A stretch of 21,045 bases of DNA from a virus (IMGVR_UViG_3300049893_000973:1-21045), one strand, 5' to 3'. Shown: positions 6,056 to 14,663, counted from the first letter of the stretch. Numbers and translations: made by a program. Notes: a model not told the origin generated them from the letters alone.

Positions 6056-8299
6056 TCAGAAATATCCCCCTGAATATATAAGTGTCCAAGCACCAAACGC
6101 TCCTCCTAATCTAGATGTTCCTAAAATTCCTTGTAATACATTTCCCATTACAAAAGCTAGTCCTGATTCTACAGACACTGTGTATGTATCTAGTAATCCA
6201 AATACTTGAGAGTCTAATATTAGAGACGTTCCCGCAATATTTCTAGTGTAAACTTCAACACCACTTTGTCTTATTCCAACACTTCCTGTAGTATTTTGAA
6301 ATCTAGTTATAATATCAGAATCATCTATATCAGCTGCTTGTAGCTTTTTAACGTCAAGTGTTAACTGTTTTATTATATCAGTCACATCATTCATCTTAGT
6401 ATTAAGTTTAACGTTCATTACATTTTCAGTTAAGTTATTTTCTTTGTTAAATTGATAACTAGCTTCTATTATATCATAAGTTTCGTTATCAATACTTTCA
6501 TAAGGCATATCTACTACTACTGTTTGACCAGGAGTTACGTTATATATTCCTTGAAGATTTAAATTGCCTTCTTTTTCAGGGACAGAATATTTAGCTAATT
6601 GCTGTTGCATTACGCTAACTGCTGTATTAGGGTCTTTAATATTTTTATCTACTATAACTTTTACTCTAGTTCCGTATTGAGCTTTACTGACTTCATCATC
6701 TGCTACTTTAACAATAGGAAGTAATCTTTTATAATTAACTATAACTTGATTTCCAGATGAAGGAATAAATGCTCCTAGACTAGTTCCTGATATAAATATA
6801 ATTTGTTTATCGTCATAGTTAACTAAATATTTTAATCCTGAAGGAGTAGAATAAGACATTTGATAAACTCCGCCCGGTTGTATAGTTGCTCCAGAAACAG
6901 TTATTTCTGTATTATGAGGTTTATATAATAATGTAAATATAGAACCACCTAGGGGAGAGCCAGCTGTAAATGTTTCTTTATATCCATCTAAATATCTATC
7001 TCCATATACCCATATTTGATTAAATATATTATCTCTTTTCTCTGTAAAGTCTGAAGTAGAAACAGCATTATTATCAAAAGTATATCCAGAACTTACACTT
7101 GAATTAGGTTCAAAGTGAAAGTCTTTATTATTATCTATATAAAATATATATTCATTTCCGTCAGCTAGTCCTGCTAGTTCTTTTATAGCATCGTATACAG
7201 GAACGTGTTTAAATGTTATTCTAGGTAATATGGTTCCGGGATGTTGTATTCCGCTCCAACTAATGTTTTGAGTATATTTAGAAATAATATCTTGTACTAT
7301 GCTTCCGACTTCCCAGTTAGTATATACTTCAGGTTCTACAGTTCTATCTTGTAATCTAGCAATATAATCTCTGCCACTTAGATGAATTTTTTCGTCTAAA
7401 GGTTGTCCAACATATGAAATATCTTCTAAGATTCCTCTAAATAATAATTGAGAACCATTATTATATAATTCAGTTCCAGAACCTTTATTAGCAATAGCTG
7501 CTACTTCATTTGCTGTTAAAGCTCTTCCTTCGTATATTCTTAAATCATCTATTTGTCCATACCAGTATTCATTATTAGCATCTGAACGCTTTCCTATTTG
7601 TGCATCGGCTGGTGCTACTCCTGCTGTTAAGACTTGATTACTAGAACCTATTAATACTCCATCAAAATATCCATAAATATTAGAACCATTATACACTCCA
7701 GCATAGTGATGCCAATTAGTATCTAAAACATTACCTCTCATTACAGAACCACCAGCACCTACACTATCATAAGCAAATTGGAATGAACCAAGTCCTTGTC
7801 CTAACTTCCATAAGTCGTTACCTGCATTACGAGTTCCTATTATGACCATAGTTGCACCTGCAACTCCTCCAGAAGGCGATTTAGCCCATGCTGTAAATGA
7901 CACAGGGTAACCTGGACCATAACTTCCAATTCCGCTAATTGCAATATAAGCAGGACTTCCTAGAGTTATAGCACTTCCTATCTTTCCAGCTGATGTAAAT
8001 TGAACACCGCTAATACAACTTCCTATTCTATTAGAAATAGTATCGTATATAAAAGTTCCGCTAGAATTAAATGTCCATTGATATGTAGGATTTCCACTAG
8101 GCTGAATCATTCTATTATCAGCGTAAACTGTAACTTCATCGTTAAGAGTAAAGTAATCTTTATTCTTTCCAACAAAATTATCTACAGTAGCTTCAAAACT
8201 ACTAGCTGATAAGTTATCGCTTATTGTTTTAGAAACATTATAATCATATATTTCATCTTCAGGTATATCATTAAACCTGATTTCACTAAAGACTACCAT
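6056..8299 (-). CDS. Tail hub / tail-tip protein with an inserted LamG domain
   Basis: This 747-aa protein follows the tape measure gene directly. Residues 1-65 and about 276-600 read as a phage tail hub (gp27/Tal-like) fold: the strand NDEVTVYADNRM is broken off at about 70 and its natural continuation, GSQLLFRGILEDISYVG, appears at about 282; later parts include LSGRDYIARLQD, a 'VPVYDAIKELAGLAD' helix and a long Val/Thr-rich domain with QTVVVDMPY. Residues about 72-275 are a complete LamG/concanavalin-like domain (YQWTFN start, NWHHYAGVYNGS, FDGVLIGSS, IDDLRIYEGRALTANEV end). Thus a lectin-type fold has been inserted in the first hub domain. The C-terminus (about 665-747) is a separate Gly-rich beta region. 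Role: closes the tail and probably meets the host surface. Confidence 0.78.
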   Translation of the reverse strand: MVVFSEIRFNDIPEDEIYDYNVSKTISDNLSASSFEATVDNFVGKNKDYFTLNDEVTVYADNRMIQPSGNPTYQWTFNSSGTFIYDTISNRIGSCISGVQFTSAGKIGSAITLGSPAYIAISGIGSYGPGYPVSFTAWAKSPSGGVAGATMVIIGTRNAGNDLWKLGQGLGSFQFAYDSVGAGGSVMRGNVLDTNWHHYAGVYNGSNIYGYFDGVLIGSSNQVLTAGVAPADAQIGKRSDANNEYWYGQIDDLRIYEGRALTANEVAAIANKGSGTELYNNGSQLLFRGILEDISYVGQPLDEKIHLSGRDYIARLQDRTVEPEVYTNWEVGSIVQDIISKYTQNISWSGIQHPGTILPRITFKHVPVYDAIKELAGLADGNEYIFYIDNNKDFHFEPNSSVSSGYTFDNNAVSTSDFTEKRDNIFNQIWVYGDRYLDGYKETFTAGSPLGGSIFTLLYKPHNTEITVSGATIQPGGVYQMSYSTPSGLKYLVNYDDKQIIFISGTSLGAFIPSSGNQVIVNYKRLLPIVKVADDEVSKAQYGTRVKVIVDKNIKDPNTAVSVMQQQLAKYSVPEKEGNLNLQGIYNVTPGQTVVVDMPYESIDNETYDIIEASYQFNKENNLTENVMNVKLNTKMNDVTDIIKQLTLDVKKLQAADIDDSDIITRFQNTTGSVGIRQSGVEVYTRNIAGTSLILDSQVFGLLDTYTVSVESGLAFVMGNVLQGILGTSRLGGAFGAWTLIYSGGYF

Positions 8300-9727
8300 T
8301 TAATAGACTCCCTTTCTCACTAGTTCTTTTTGCAACGCTTTAGCTATATCATTTGGATTCATGCCGTAAACATTTCCTATGCTAACATTAATACCTGCTC
8401 CGCCGGGAGAATTTCCTTTAAATGCCATTATATTATCATCAGGAGAAGTTTCTATTATTTGTCCTTTTTTAGTTATTATAGCATCATTTACTCTGGTAGT
8501 ATCTCCAAAACCAAACCAAGACTTTACAGCTCTTGTAAATTGTGCTGAAGTAGAATATTTTTCATTCATTTTAGCTGCATTTAAATCATACTGAGCTTTC
8601 ATTAAAGCTTTATAATTTTCCATATCTTTCTTCCAATCTTCATCTTTTATTCTTCTTAATTCAACATAATATTTGTCCTTTAGATATGTTAACTGGTCTT
8701 GATAACTTTTATTCCAAAAATCATTTATTCTTTGTTGACTTTGAGTTGAGGACATTTCTTGAATATTTTGAAGATTAATTTTAGCATCAAATACATCTCT
8801 AGCTTTAGCGAATTCAGCATCATATACTGTTTTCATTTTTTCTAGTTCAGCTTCAGCATCTATTATTTTCTGAGATGTTCCAGCTGGTCTTTTATTTAAA
8901 GCTCTTAAGTCAGCTATTTCTTTTTCTTTTTCAGCTATTTTAACAAGAGCTTGAGCTTCTTTTTCAGACTGAGGAGTATATTCTCCTGTTAATAATCCTT
9001 GGAGTTCTTTTAGAGCCTCTGTAGTTCTTTTAGTATTATCATATAGCTCTCTGTAAGCATCAGATATAGATATTGCATTGTCTTTAGCTTTTTCTTCTAT
9101 ATCTTTCATTCTTTCAAGATGTCCACTATATACTTTATATCCAGCAGCTACAACAGCTAAAGTCCCTGCTAAAGTTGCTAGGGTAGCTCCAACAGGAGTA
9201 GCTACAAATGCTAAACTAGCAGTAGTTAAACTTCTAGTACTTGCTATTAAATTAGGCATAGAAGCTGCTAATTGACCAACTCCTGTAGCCATTTGAACAT
9301 AAGTTCCAAAAACTTGATTATTAACTCTAGCTAGATTGTTTTGAGAAATAGTTAATCCTCTAGATGCTGCAGTTAATTCTTGTTGTGCTTCTGCTAAATC
9401 TTCTGTAGTTGATGTAGAACTCTTTTGCACTTTTTGAAGATTTAATTGTGCTTTCTTTAATCTATCTTGAGCATTAGCTAATCTTTCAGTAGCATTTTCT
9501 ACTCTTATCTGCATATTTTGATAGGAGCTAAATACTCTATCTACTCTATCTACAGCATTACCTAATACTAATAAGTTTCCTGTTTGTTCTGTAAAAGCTT
9601 TGCTAGTAGATTCTGTAGTCCTTTCGACATTTTTAGAAGTCTTAGTTAAAGTATCTTCAATACCTTTTAGCGTTTTAGTAGTATCATCTACTGCTGTTAT
9701 CAGTATCTTCATTTCTTCTTCTGCCAT
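8300..9727 (-). CDS. Tail tape measure protein
   Basis: This is a 475-aa tape measure. It is helical almost throughout: long coiled-coil stretches at about 15-140 (NAQDRLKKAQLNLQKVQ) and 225-400, with a hydrophobic Ala/Thr-rich block at about 165-205 that could cross a membrane during genome entry. The C-terminus is Gly-rich (GNSPGGAGINVSIGNVYGM). It follows the chaperone genes and precedes the hub, the standard siphovirus order. At about 0.15 nm per residue of helix, 475 residues would give a tail of roughly 70 nm, a short siphovirus tail (estimate only). Its ATG overlaps the stop of the frameshift extension by one base (TAATG); AGAGG lies upstream. Confidence 0.85.
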   Translation of the reverse strand: MAEEEMKILITAVDDTTKTLKGIEDTLTKTSKNVERTTESTSKAFTEQTGNLLVLGNAVDRVDRVFSSYQNMQIRVENATERLANAQDRLKKAQLNLQKVQKSSTSTTEDLAEAQQELTAASRGLTISQNNLARVNNQVFGTYVQMATGVGQLAASMPNLIASTRSLTTASLAFVATPVGATLATLAGTLAVVAAGYKVYSGHLERMKDIEEKAKDNAISISDAYRELYDNTKRTTEALKELQGLLTGEYTPQSEKEAQALVKIAEKEKEIADLRALNKRPAGTSQKIIDAEAELEKMKTVYDAEFAKARDVFDAKINLQNIQEMSSTQSQQRINDFWNKSYQDQLTYLKDKYYVELRRIKDEDWKKDMENYKALMKAQYDLNAAKMNEKYSTSAQFTRAVKSWFGFGDTTRVNDAIITKKGQIIETSPDDNIMAFKGNSPGGAGINVSIGNVYGMNPNDIAKALQKELVRKGVY

Positions 9728-10148
9728 TATCTTTTCCTCTTATTTTGCTGTTTCATTTTTCGAATTTGTTTATTGATATAATGGATTATATATTGTTCTT
9801 CAAATAATGTTAATGCTTTAGTATCTTTTAAAGACCAATTAAAGTATTCACATATTTTTAGATTATTTTCTAAATTCTTTAATCTAGGGTCTTCTGAGAC
9901 AAAAAATCATTTAAACCATTTAGGTTATTAAATGTATTTACTAGAGACAATCTTTCTTTGATTGTTAGATTTTTATATTCATCTTCTGTTAATCCTGTGC
10001 TTATTGTTATCTGCTTTTTTAATGTTTCATTTGAGCGAACACTAATATCTTCTATTTTAGATGTTTCGTTTAAAATAGAGTCTAATTCGATAGCTAACAA
10101 TTCACGCATAGTAACATTTTTTGAATTAAGTTTTACTATTGTTTCCAT
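9727..10148 (-). CDS. Tail assembly chaperone, -1 frameshift product (gpGT-like)
   Basis: In tailed phages the chaperone gene before the tape measure is usually read in two forms by frameshift. Here the first 81 codons of the 89-aa gene run to GAT TTT TTG, an exact X XXY YYZ slippery heptamer (9900-9906). A -1 slip there opens 57 further codons with no stop until a TAA at 9727-9729 that abuts the tape measure ATG. The extension begins VSEDPRLKNLENN, contains an EYFNWSLKD segment, and ends in a strongly basic tail (KMKQQNKRKR). The fused product would be about 140 aa. Without the shift the 150 bases between the two genes would be unexplained. The extension probably binds the tube protein, as in lambda gpGT. 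Confidence 0.82.
9879..10148 (-). CDS. Tail assembly chaperone, unshifted form (gpG-like)
   Basis: This 89-aa acidic helical protein begins METIVKLNSKNVTMREL and has an LTEDEYKNLTIKERLSL helix region. By size, helix content and place between the tail tube and tape measure genes it is the short form of the tail chaperone that coats the tape measure while the tube forms. AAGGAGGATAA precedes the ATG, a strong ribosome site. The last eight codons after the slippery site are replaced in the frameshifted form. Confidence 0.78.
   Translation of the reverse strand: METIVKLNSKNVTMRELLAIELDSILNETSKIEDISVRSNETLKKQITISTGLTEDEYKNLTIKERLSLVNTFNNLNGLNDFLSQKTLD
9900..9906 (-). other. -1 ribosomal frameshift site T TTT TTG
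   Basis: On the minus strand the bases TTTTTTG lie in frame as GAT TTT TTG. Both tRNAs can re-pair one base back on TTT TTT. The new frame stays open to the tape measure start. No strong downstream stem is obvious, which is common for this class of site. Confidence 0.8.
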
Positions 10149-10204
10149 TTATCCTCCTTTATGAGTTTGTTAAATTAAATAAAAAATAAAATAAAAATAA
10201 ATTT

Positions 10205-11209
10205 TTAATACGGATTACCGTATAGTCTAACTGCATCACTTCCTATAAAGACTGCATTTGCAGGTCTTATAGTAATAGTAGTATCATCAATACCTTCAGC
10301 TTCAGATGTAGTTCCTAAATCAGTGATATAACAACCACTAAATATAAACCAACCTACTTCAGTTGCGGATTGTCTGCATTCAAGCATTGCATTAAATGTA
10401 CTTCCGTTTTTATGGAAATCGCTTAATGTTCTAAACCACGTATTGTTAGTACTCATACCAAGTTCTAATGTATGATTTCTATTAGTTGGTATCATTGCTT
10501 GAGCAACTCTACTTCCATTAACAAAATGTCTATTCTCTACATTATTCTCTAATGAGTAAGTTATATCGTTAATTTCATTAACAACTGTTCCTGATGGAAG
10601 ATGGAATTTCAAATCACTCCAAACATATGGTCTTGATGTATCTGCATCGTTAAGTGCAAAGATATCTGTAGTCTTACTTCCTAAAGTAAATGATTGTCCT
10701 TTATAGCTTACTTCACATTCAACAACTTCTCCGTTTGATGCTGATAAGCTAAATGTATCTGCTACACAACCATTAACTATTCTAACATAATGATTTCCGT
10801 CTCCAGCATATGATTTTTTAGAATCTCTTACTGTGAATGATGGAAAGTTTGTTAGTTGAGTAGTTCCTGATGTATAAGCATATCTTCCATCTCCATTAAG
10901 TTCACTTATTACGTGAACACTAGTAGTTCCGGAAACATTTACTACGCTACCTAAAGCGAAAGCAAACATTCTAAAATCTTGAGGATGATATGTTAACGTC
11001 CCTTCATAGTCAACTGGTCCAGGTATTTGCTGGTCGTAATTTCTATTTCCAGCTCCTGTATGTCTTGTTTCAATATAATTTTCACTTTCAGTTAAATCAT
11101 GATTTGTAACAAGTCCTATCCAGTTTGCGTTTGTACCCGTTGGTGCTGCATAAGTACCTGATTCGTATTGAAACGATACTGTATTTTGGTCTCTGCTATA
11201 TATTGCCAT
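10205..11209 (-). CDS. Major tail tube protein
   Basis: This 334-aa beta-rich protein begins MAIYSRDQNTVSFQYESGTY and has alternating strands with Gly/Ser/Thr turns throughout, for example a 'VECEVSYKG' strand, then HTLELGMSTNN, and TTITIRPANAVF near the end, typical of tail tube proteins. It lies between the tail terminator gene and the chaperone. It is longer than the common 150-200 aa tube protein, so an extra domain (probably about residues 85-170, with the RYAYTSGTTQL region) may be displayed on the tail. GAAAGGAGG gives a strong ribosome site. After its stop the 10161-10204 stretch is only AT-rich, with no hairpin found. Confidence 0.78.
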   Translation of the reverse strand: MAIYSRDQNTVSFQYESGTYAAPTGTNANWIGLVTNHDLTESENYIETRHTGAGNRNYDQQIPGPVDYEGTLTYHPQDFRMFAFALGSVVNVSGTTSVHVISELNGDGRYAYTSGTTQLTNFPSFTVRDSKKSYAGDGNHYVRIVNGCVADTFSLSASNGEVVECEVSYKGQSFTLGSKTTDIFALNDADTSRPYVWSDLKFHLPSGTVVNEINDITYSLENNVENRHFVNGSRVAQAMIPTNRNHTLELGMSTNNTWFRTLSDFHKNGSTFNAMLECRQSATEVGWFIFSGCYITDLGTTSEAEGIDDTTITIRPANAVFIGSDAVRLYGNPY

Positions 11210-11225
11210 TATTTAATTCCTCCTT

Positions 11226-11663
11226 TCATTCTAATATTGTTTTATAATTAAAAGATAGTATTTTAGAGTGAATAGAGTTGTCTCCTTCACTCTCAACTAT
11301 GCTATTAACATTATTTAGTCTAAAGCCAAACATTTGGTCTTCGGAGGTTCCTCCTGTTCCAAATTGTGCTGTCCTTAGAGTATTAATAATATCTTGTGTT
11401 AAAGTCTCTGCTTGTTTTGATTCTTTCGTCCAAGCTCTTACTTCCATATCCATATTGATAAGAGACGTTTCACTTGATATTCCTAGTTTTTGAGAATTAA
11501 TATTTGTTATTTTACAAGTTATAATAGGGTATTGCACATCTCTTTTAGGATAAGATGTCATTACGAATCCTTTTGTTCTTCCTAAAGGGTCTGTTATATT
11601 ATCTCTAAGATAGTCTCTTAAAAATAAAATCATATCACTTGCAAATGTTGCTGTTTGTACCAT
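11226..11663 (-). CDS. Tail terminator / tail completion protein
   Basis: This 145-aa protein with FLRDYLRDNITDPLG near the N-terminus, then strands (YPIITCKITNI, NMDMEVRAWTKESKQAETL) and a helix (LTQDIINTLRTAQ), resembles the tail-completion/terminator family (gpU, gp17-like): an alpha/beta protein that caps the tube and meets the neck. Its place between the gp10-like gene and the tube gene matches. It opens a block behind the 36-bp element at 11720-11755, with a 20-bp tandem repeat in its leader and no clear Shine-Dalgarno site. Confidence 0.72.
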   Translation of the reverse strand: MVQTATFASDMILFLRDYLRDNITDPLGRTKGFVMTSYPKRDVQYPIITCKITNINSQKLGISSETSLINMDMEVRAWTKESKQAETLTQDIINTLRTAQFGTGGTSEDQMFGFRLNNVNSIVESEGDNSIHSKILSFNYKTILE

Positions 11664-11666
11664 GTG

Positions 11667-11706
11667 TCTCGCTTGACGAATATTAATCTCGCTTGATTAA
11701 TATATG
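11667..11706 (-). repeat. 20-bp tandem repeat in the leader of the tail terminator gene
   Basis: Two adjacent 20-base units (plus strand 11667-11686 and 11687-11706) both start TCTCGCTTGA and continue with AT-rich bases. On the sense strand TCAAGCGAGA occurs twice, exactly 20 bp apart, with the last copy four bases before the ATG. The words are richer in GC than the surrounding leader, and the 20-bp step equals about two helical turns, so an operator or an RNA-level control site is possible. Confidence 0.5.
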
Positions 11707-11719
11707 GATAAATATTAAG

Positions 11720-11755
11720 TTATTTAAAAATGTTTAAAATAAGACTATATAGTTA
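11720..11755 (-). promoter_or_regulatory. 36-bp bipartite element, copy B
   Basis: The 19- and 12-base parts are identical to the copies at 5633 and 19845; the five-base spacer is ataag. It lies between the gp10-like gene (stop at 11756-11758) and the tail terminator gene, 56 bases before that ATG. Confidence 0.75.
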
Positions 11756-12136
11756 TTATGAAATTTTAGAAAGAACGTATTTAAACTTATCTTTTATAAC
11801 GAACTTTAAACGATTTAGACTATTTCTAAAATGACTTCTAGCTTCCATCTTAGAAGTTCCAAACTCTAAGAAAGATGAATAATCAACTTCGCTATATACA
11901 TTTACATAACTAGATTTTGAAGAGTTATTTTGGTCAACATTTATAGATGCCAAGAATGCTCCAGTATCTACACTTCTAGGTTCAGACCTATTACCTTCAA
12001 TAGAATATTCTATTTCTTCTTTTAATAGAATTCCACTTTCAGCCATAGCAACATCTATTTCAGATTTTAATTGTCTAGAACTCTTATTAAGTTTATCAAT
12101 TACTTTTTTAGAGTCAACAGTAATAGACATCTTCAT
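11756..12136 (-). CDS. HK97 gp10-like head-tail joining (neck) protein
   Basis: This 126-aa protein carries the signature of the HK97-gp10/tail-component family: a helical N-terminus (DSKKVIDKLNKSSRQLKSEI), the mid-chain VDTGAFLASI, then YSSFLEFGTSKMEARSHFR, the match to the family's 'Y-x-x-FGT-s-k-m-x-A-r-p-h' block. The family joins the tail to the head connector. Its ATG follows the previous stop directly, with CGAGGA upstream. It is followed by the 36-bp element B. Confidence 0.8.
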   Translation of the reverse strand: MKMSITVDSKKVIDKLNKSSRQLKSEIDVAMAESGILLKEEIEYSIEGNRSEPRSVDTGAFLASINVDQNNSSKSSYVNVYSEVDYSSFLEFGTSKMEARSHFRNSLNRLKFVIKDKFKYVLSKIS

Positions 12137-12463
12137 TTAGTTATAGTCCTCGTTTACTTCTATCTTAAACGAATGGTCTGAAGGTATTGTCATTTTACTT
12201 CCTGTCCATTGTATTTCAAATTCTCCAAAGTATGTTCCTGATGTTCCAGTATCTGTAGTTCCAGTCCATCTGTATTCTACTTGTCCTAATGAACTTCCAG
12301 TTATAACACATTGACCGCTAGTAAAAGCTGCATATGTTGTTGATAATCCCATATTAAACCAAACACTTCCATTATTCAAATCTATTGGTGTGCCGTCTTC
12401 ATATGTTAATGTAGCTGCTAGTACAGGCAGAGTATCATTCTTTTTTATTTTAAATATTTGCAT
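12137..12463 (-). CDS. Small beta-sandwich virion protein (BppU N-domain-like)
   Basis: This 108-aa protein has the layout seen in BppU N-terminal-like/Ig-like small phage proteins: KKNDTLPVLAATLTYEDGTPIDLNN, a long strand pair, QVEYRWTGTTDT, a 'SGTYFGEFEIQW' strand and a final FKIEV strand. Such domains often dock fibres or decorate the particle. It lies between the triple-LamG gene and the gp10-like neck gene, so an anchoring role for the LamG protein at the neck is a reasonable guess. AAAGGAGGT precedes its ATG. Confidence 0.62.
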   Translation of the reverse strand: MQIFKIKKNDTLPVLAATLTYEDGTPIDLNNGSVWFNMGLSTTYAAFTSGQCVITGSSLGQVEYRWTGTTDTGTSGTYFGEFEIQWTGSKMTIPSDHSFKIEVNEDYN

Positions 12464-12464
12464 A

Positions 12465-14663
12465 TTAATTATTTACCTCCTTTATTGTTGTGTATTTAGG
12501 TTTATAACGCCAATATAATTGTATAGCTTCTTCATGTGATAATGCTTTATTGTAAAGAGAGAAATCATCTACTAATCCTGATAATGCTAAATACTGAAAA
12601 TTAGCATAACCTGGATTAGCTCCAATATATAAAACATCATCTCCACCTCCTAATGTAGTAACTCCTATTTGAGAGCCTGCTAAAACACCATTCATATAAA
12701 ATCTTACTTCCTGATTAGTTAAATCTCTAATGCAAATTCCATGATTCCACTGCCCTTGTTTTATAACAGGAGATTTACCGGTATCTCCTCCTGGACTTTT
12801 ATTAAATGTCATACTTACATAATTACTATTCCAGAATTTAATCCAAGAATTATAATCAAACATTCCTATAACATGTCCAGCATCTGAATGATATGCACTA
12901 TGATTAGCTATTTTAAACCATACGCTAGTAGACCAATCTGAATTAACAGATACTGGCAATCCTCTAGTTAAAAATAATATAGAACTTCCAAGACCTGTAA
13001 CCGCTCCACCAGAATAGCCATAAAATCCTAGACCACTTCCTATAAACCCATTAGTATATTCAGGTTTTGGAAAACCTACTATACTTCCTGGTTTATTAGA
13101 TATTTTATCTAGTATATAAGACCCATTATTAATAGTCTCAAAGTCATACCACATTACACATCCTGATATGTCACTTGGTAATAATCCTGATATATTAGTT
13201 TCTTTTGAAACTGTTAAATTATATTTAGGTTTATTTCTTTTATACAATTGATATATTTCTTCAGACGATAAATCTCTATTATAAACTGCCATTTCAGCCA
13301 TTGTACCTAAGAAACTTCTAGTTAAATCTGTAGTGTTACCAAAGTAAACATTAGTTGCTCCGTCTATAGAAGTTGTTGTTGTATTATCTAGTGCTGAACC
13401 TAGTAAACTACCATTAGTATATACTCTAATATATTTATCGTTCTTATTATAAGTAGTGGAAACATTAGACCATATATTCGGCTCTACTCCTGATAATGCT
13501 ATTGCAGAAGGATTATTAAATCCATCATATCTAGCATTCCCAAAAGATAATTTAGTACCACTATATAATCTTAATTCAGCGTGATAAACTCCTGCTGTAC
13601 CTTTAGGAGATATTAATCTTATTAAATAGTTTTCAGTAGGTTGAGGATTAATCCATAATGAATAAGTATAACTACTTCCTCCGTTAAATTTGAAAGGTAA
13701 TGTAGTACCACTCGCTAGACCACTTAAAGGAAAATTAATTCCAGAATTATATATTGCTCCAGTAAAATTAGCGCCACTCATTATTCTTATTTCTGCGCCT
13801 GATACTCTGTCATATGCTGTACTTCCAATAACATTATTGAAATCCCAATAACTTTGCACCCATGGAAAGCTTCCAGGAGATAGTAATTCTATTTGATTAT
13901 TACTACTTAATGTTACGCTACTAGAGTCTAAAGACAAGGTTTGATATTTAGGAAGATTACTTTTATAGATAGAATATATTTCATTTGATGTTAAAACACG
14001 ATTAAATACTGAAAAATCAGATATGTTATAGTCTCCGGGAGAATCAGCCATTCCTAATCTTATCGTTTGTCCTATTCTAATACTTCCAGTACTTGCAAAT
14101 ACTTTAGTAGGTGTATCTAATTTTCCATTTCTATAGTCAGATATTGAACCATTTTTCCATGTAAAAGCAACATGTTGCCAAATACCTGATGCTAGAATTG
14201 TACCTCCTACTATATTATCATAAACTGTTGATGCGCTATCCCAAAACTTATATCCTATTTGATTACTATTTACAGCTCTAGATTGATATAATATGAATCC
14301 TCTAGGTGATTCATTTCCTATGAATCCAGGAAAGCCATTTGTTTCTGCTCCTACTCCTATATTATGTCTTACCCACATAGATACAGTTAAATTTGTAGAA
14401 CTCATTCCTAATGACCCTATTCTAAAATACACGTTATCTGTAGAACTTAAACTTCTTACTCCCGAAGTATATCTTCCAGCATCCCAATACATTCCACTTA
14501 CAAAAGAACCAGTCATTCCTGTTATTCTATCATATCCATAACTTCCAGTTCCTTCATTTAAAGGAAAGTAAACTACACAACCTGATATACTTCCTGGATT
14601 AATAGGAACTACGTTAAAACTAGAATTAAGATTATAGTTATTACTGTTAGAATTAAATTGCAT
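12465..14663 (-). CDS. Triple LamG-domain virion protein
   Basis: This 732-aa protein consists of three tandem LamG/concanavalin A-like jelly-roll domains at about residues 26-241, 268-482 and 499-725. Each opens with a strand like SGCVVYFPLNEGTGSY or SGCVMWYDFETINNGSY, carries a W(Q/S/N)HV-type strand (WQHVAFTWKNGS, WSNVSTTYNKND, WNHGICIRDLTN), and closes with SxEIYxxY (or EAIQLYW) ending PKY. LamG folds bind carbohydrates or serve as rigid displays. The short Asn-rich N-terminus has no signal peptide. It sits inside the head-tail joining block, so it is probably a neck or head fibre ('whisker') that touches glycans. Start: ATG follows the previous TAA directly; GGGAG is upstream. Confidence 0.82.
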   Translation of the reverse strand: MQFNSNSNNYNLNSSFNVVPINPGSISGCVVYFPLNEGTGSYGYDRITGMTGSFVSGMYWDAGRYTSGVRSLSSTDNVYFRIGSLGMSSTNLTVSMWVRHNIGVGAETNGFPGFIGNESPRGFILYQSRAVNSNQIGYKFWDSASTVYDNIVGGTILASGIWQHVAFTWKNGSISDYRNGKLDTPTKVFASTGSIRIGQTIRLGMADSPGDYNISDFSVFNRVLTSNEIYSIYKSNLPKYQTLSLDSSSVTLSSNNQIELLSPGSFPWVQSYWDFNNVIGSTAYDRVSGAEIRIMSGANFTGAIYNSGINFPLSGLASGTTLPFKFNGGSSYTYSLWINPQPTENYLIRLISPKGTAGVYHAELRLYSGTKLSFGNARYDGFNNPSAIALSGVEPNIWSNVSTTYNKNDKYIRVYTNGSLLGSALDNTTTTSIDGATNVYFGNTTDLTRSFLGTMAEMAVYNRDLSSEEIYQLYKRNKPKYNLTVSKETNISGLLPSDISGCVMWYDFETINNGSYILDKISNKPGSIVGFPKPEYTNGFIGSGLGFYGYSGGAVTGLGSSILFLTRGLPVSVNSDWSTSVWFKIANHSAYHSDAGHVIGMFDYNSWIKFWNSNYVSMTFNKSPGGDTGKSPVIKQGQWNHGICIRDLTNQEVRFYMNGVLAGSQIGVTTLGGGDDVLYIGANPGYANFQYLALSGLVDDFSLYNKALSHEEAIQLYWRYKPKYTTIKEVNN

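Noticed and set aside
8000-9275. Plus-strand open frames inside the hub and tape measure genes (8000-8209, 8330-8548, 8379-8594, 9078-9275)
   Set aside because: They are mirror frames of long, well-supported minus-strand genes, with low-complexity Ser/Ile/Phe-rich products and no ribosome sites.
10149-10204. AT-rich run between tail tube and chaperone as a terminator or promoter
   Set aside because: No stem, no paired boxes; only A/T runs. A similar run at 16927-16957 is also without structure of its own.
12465-14663. Tail-spike depolymerase or glycosidase in the triple-LamG protein
   Set aside because: The protein is fully used up by three LamG folds; no catalytic acidic pair or beta-helix region was seen, and binding is the simpler reading.
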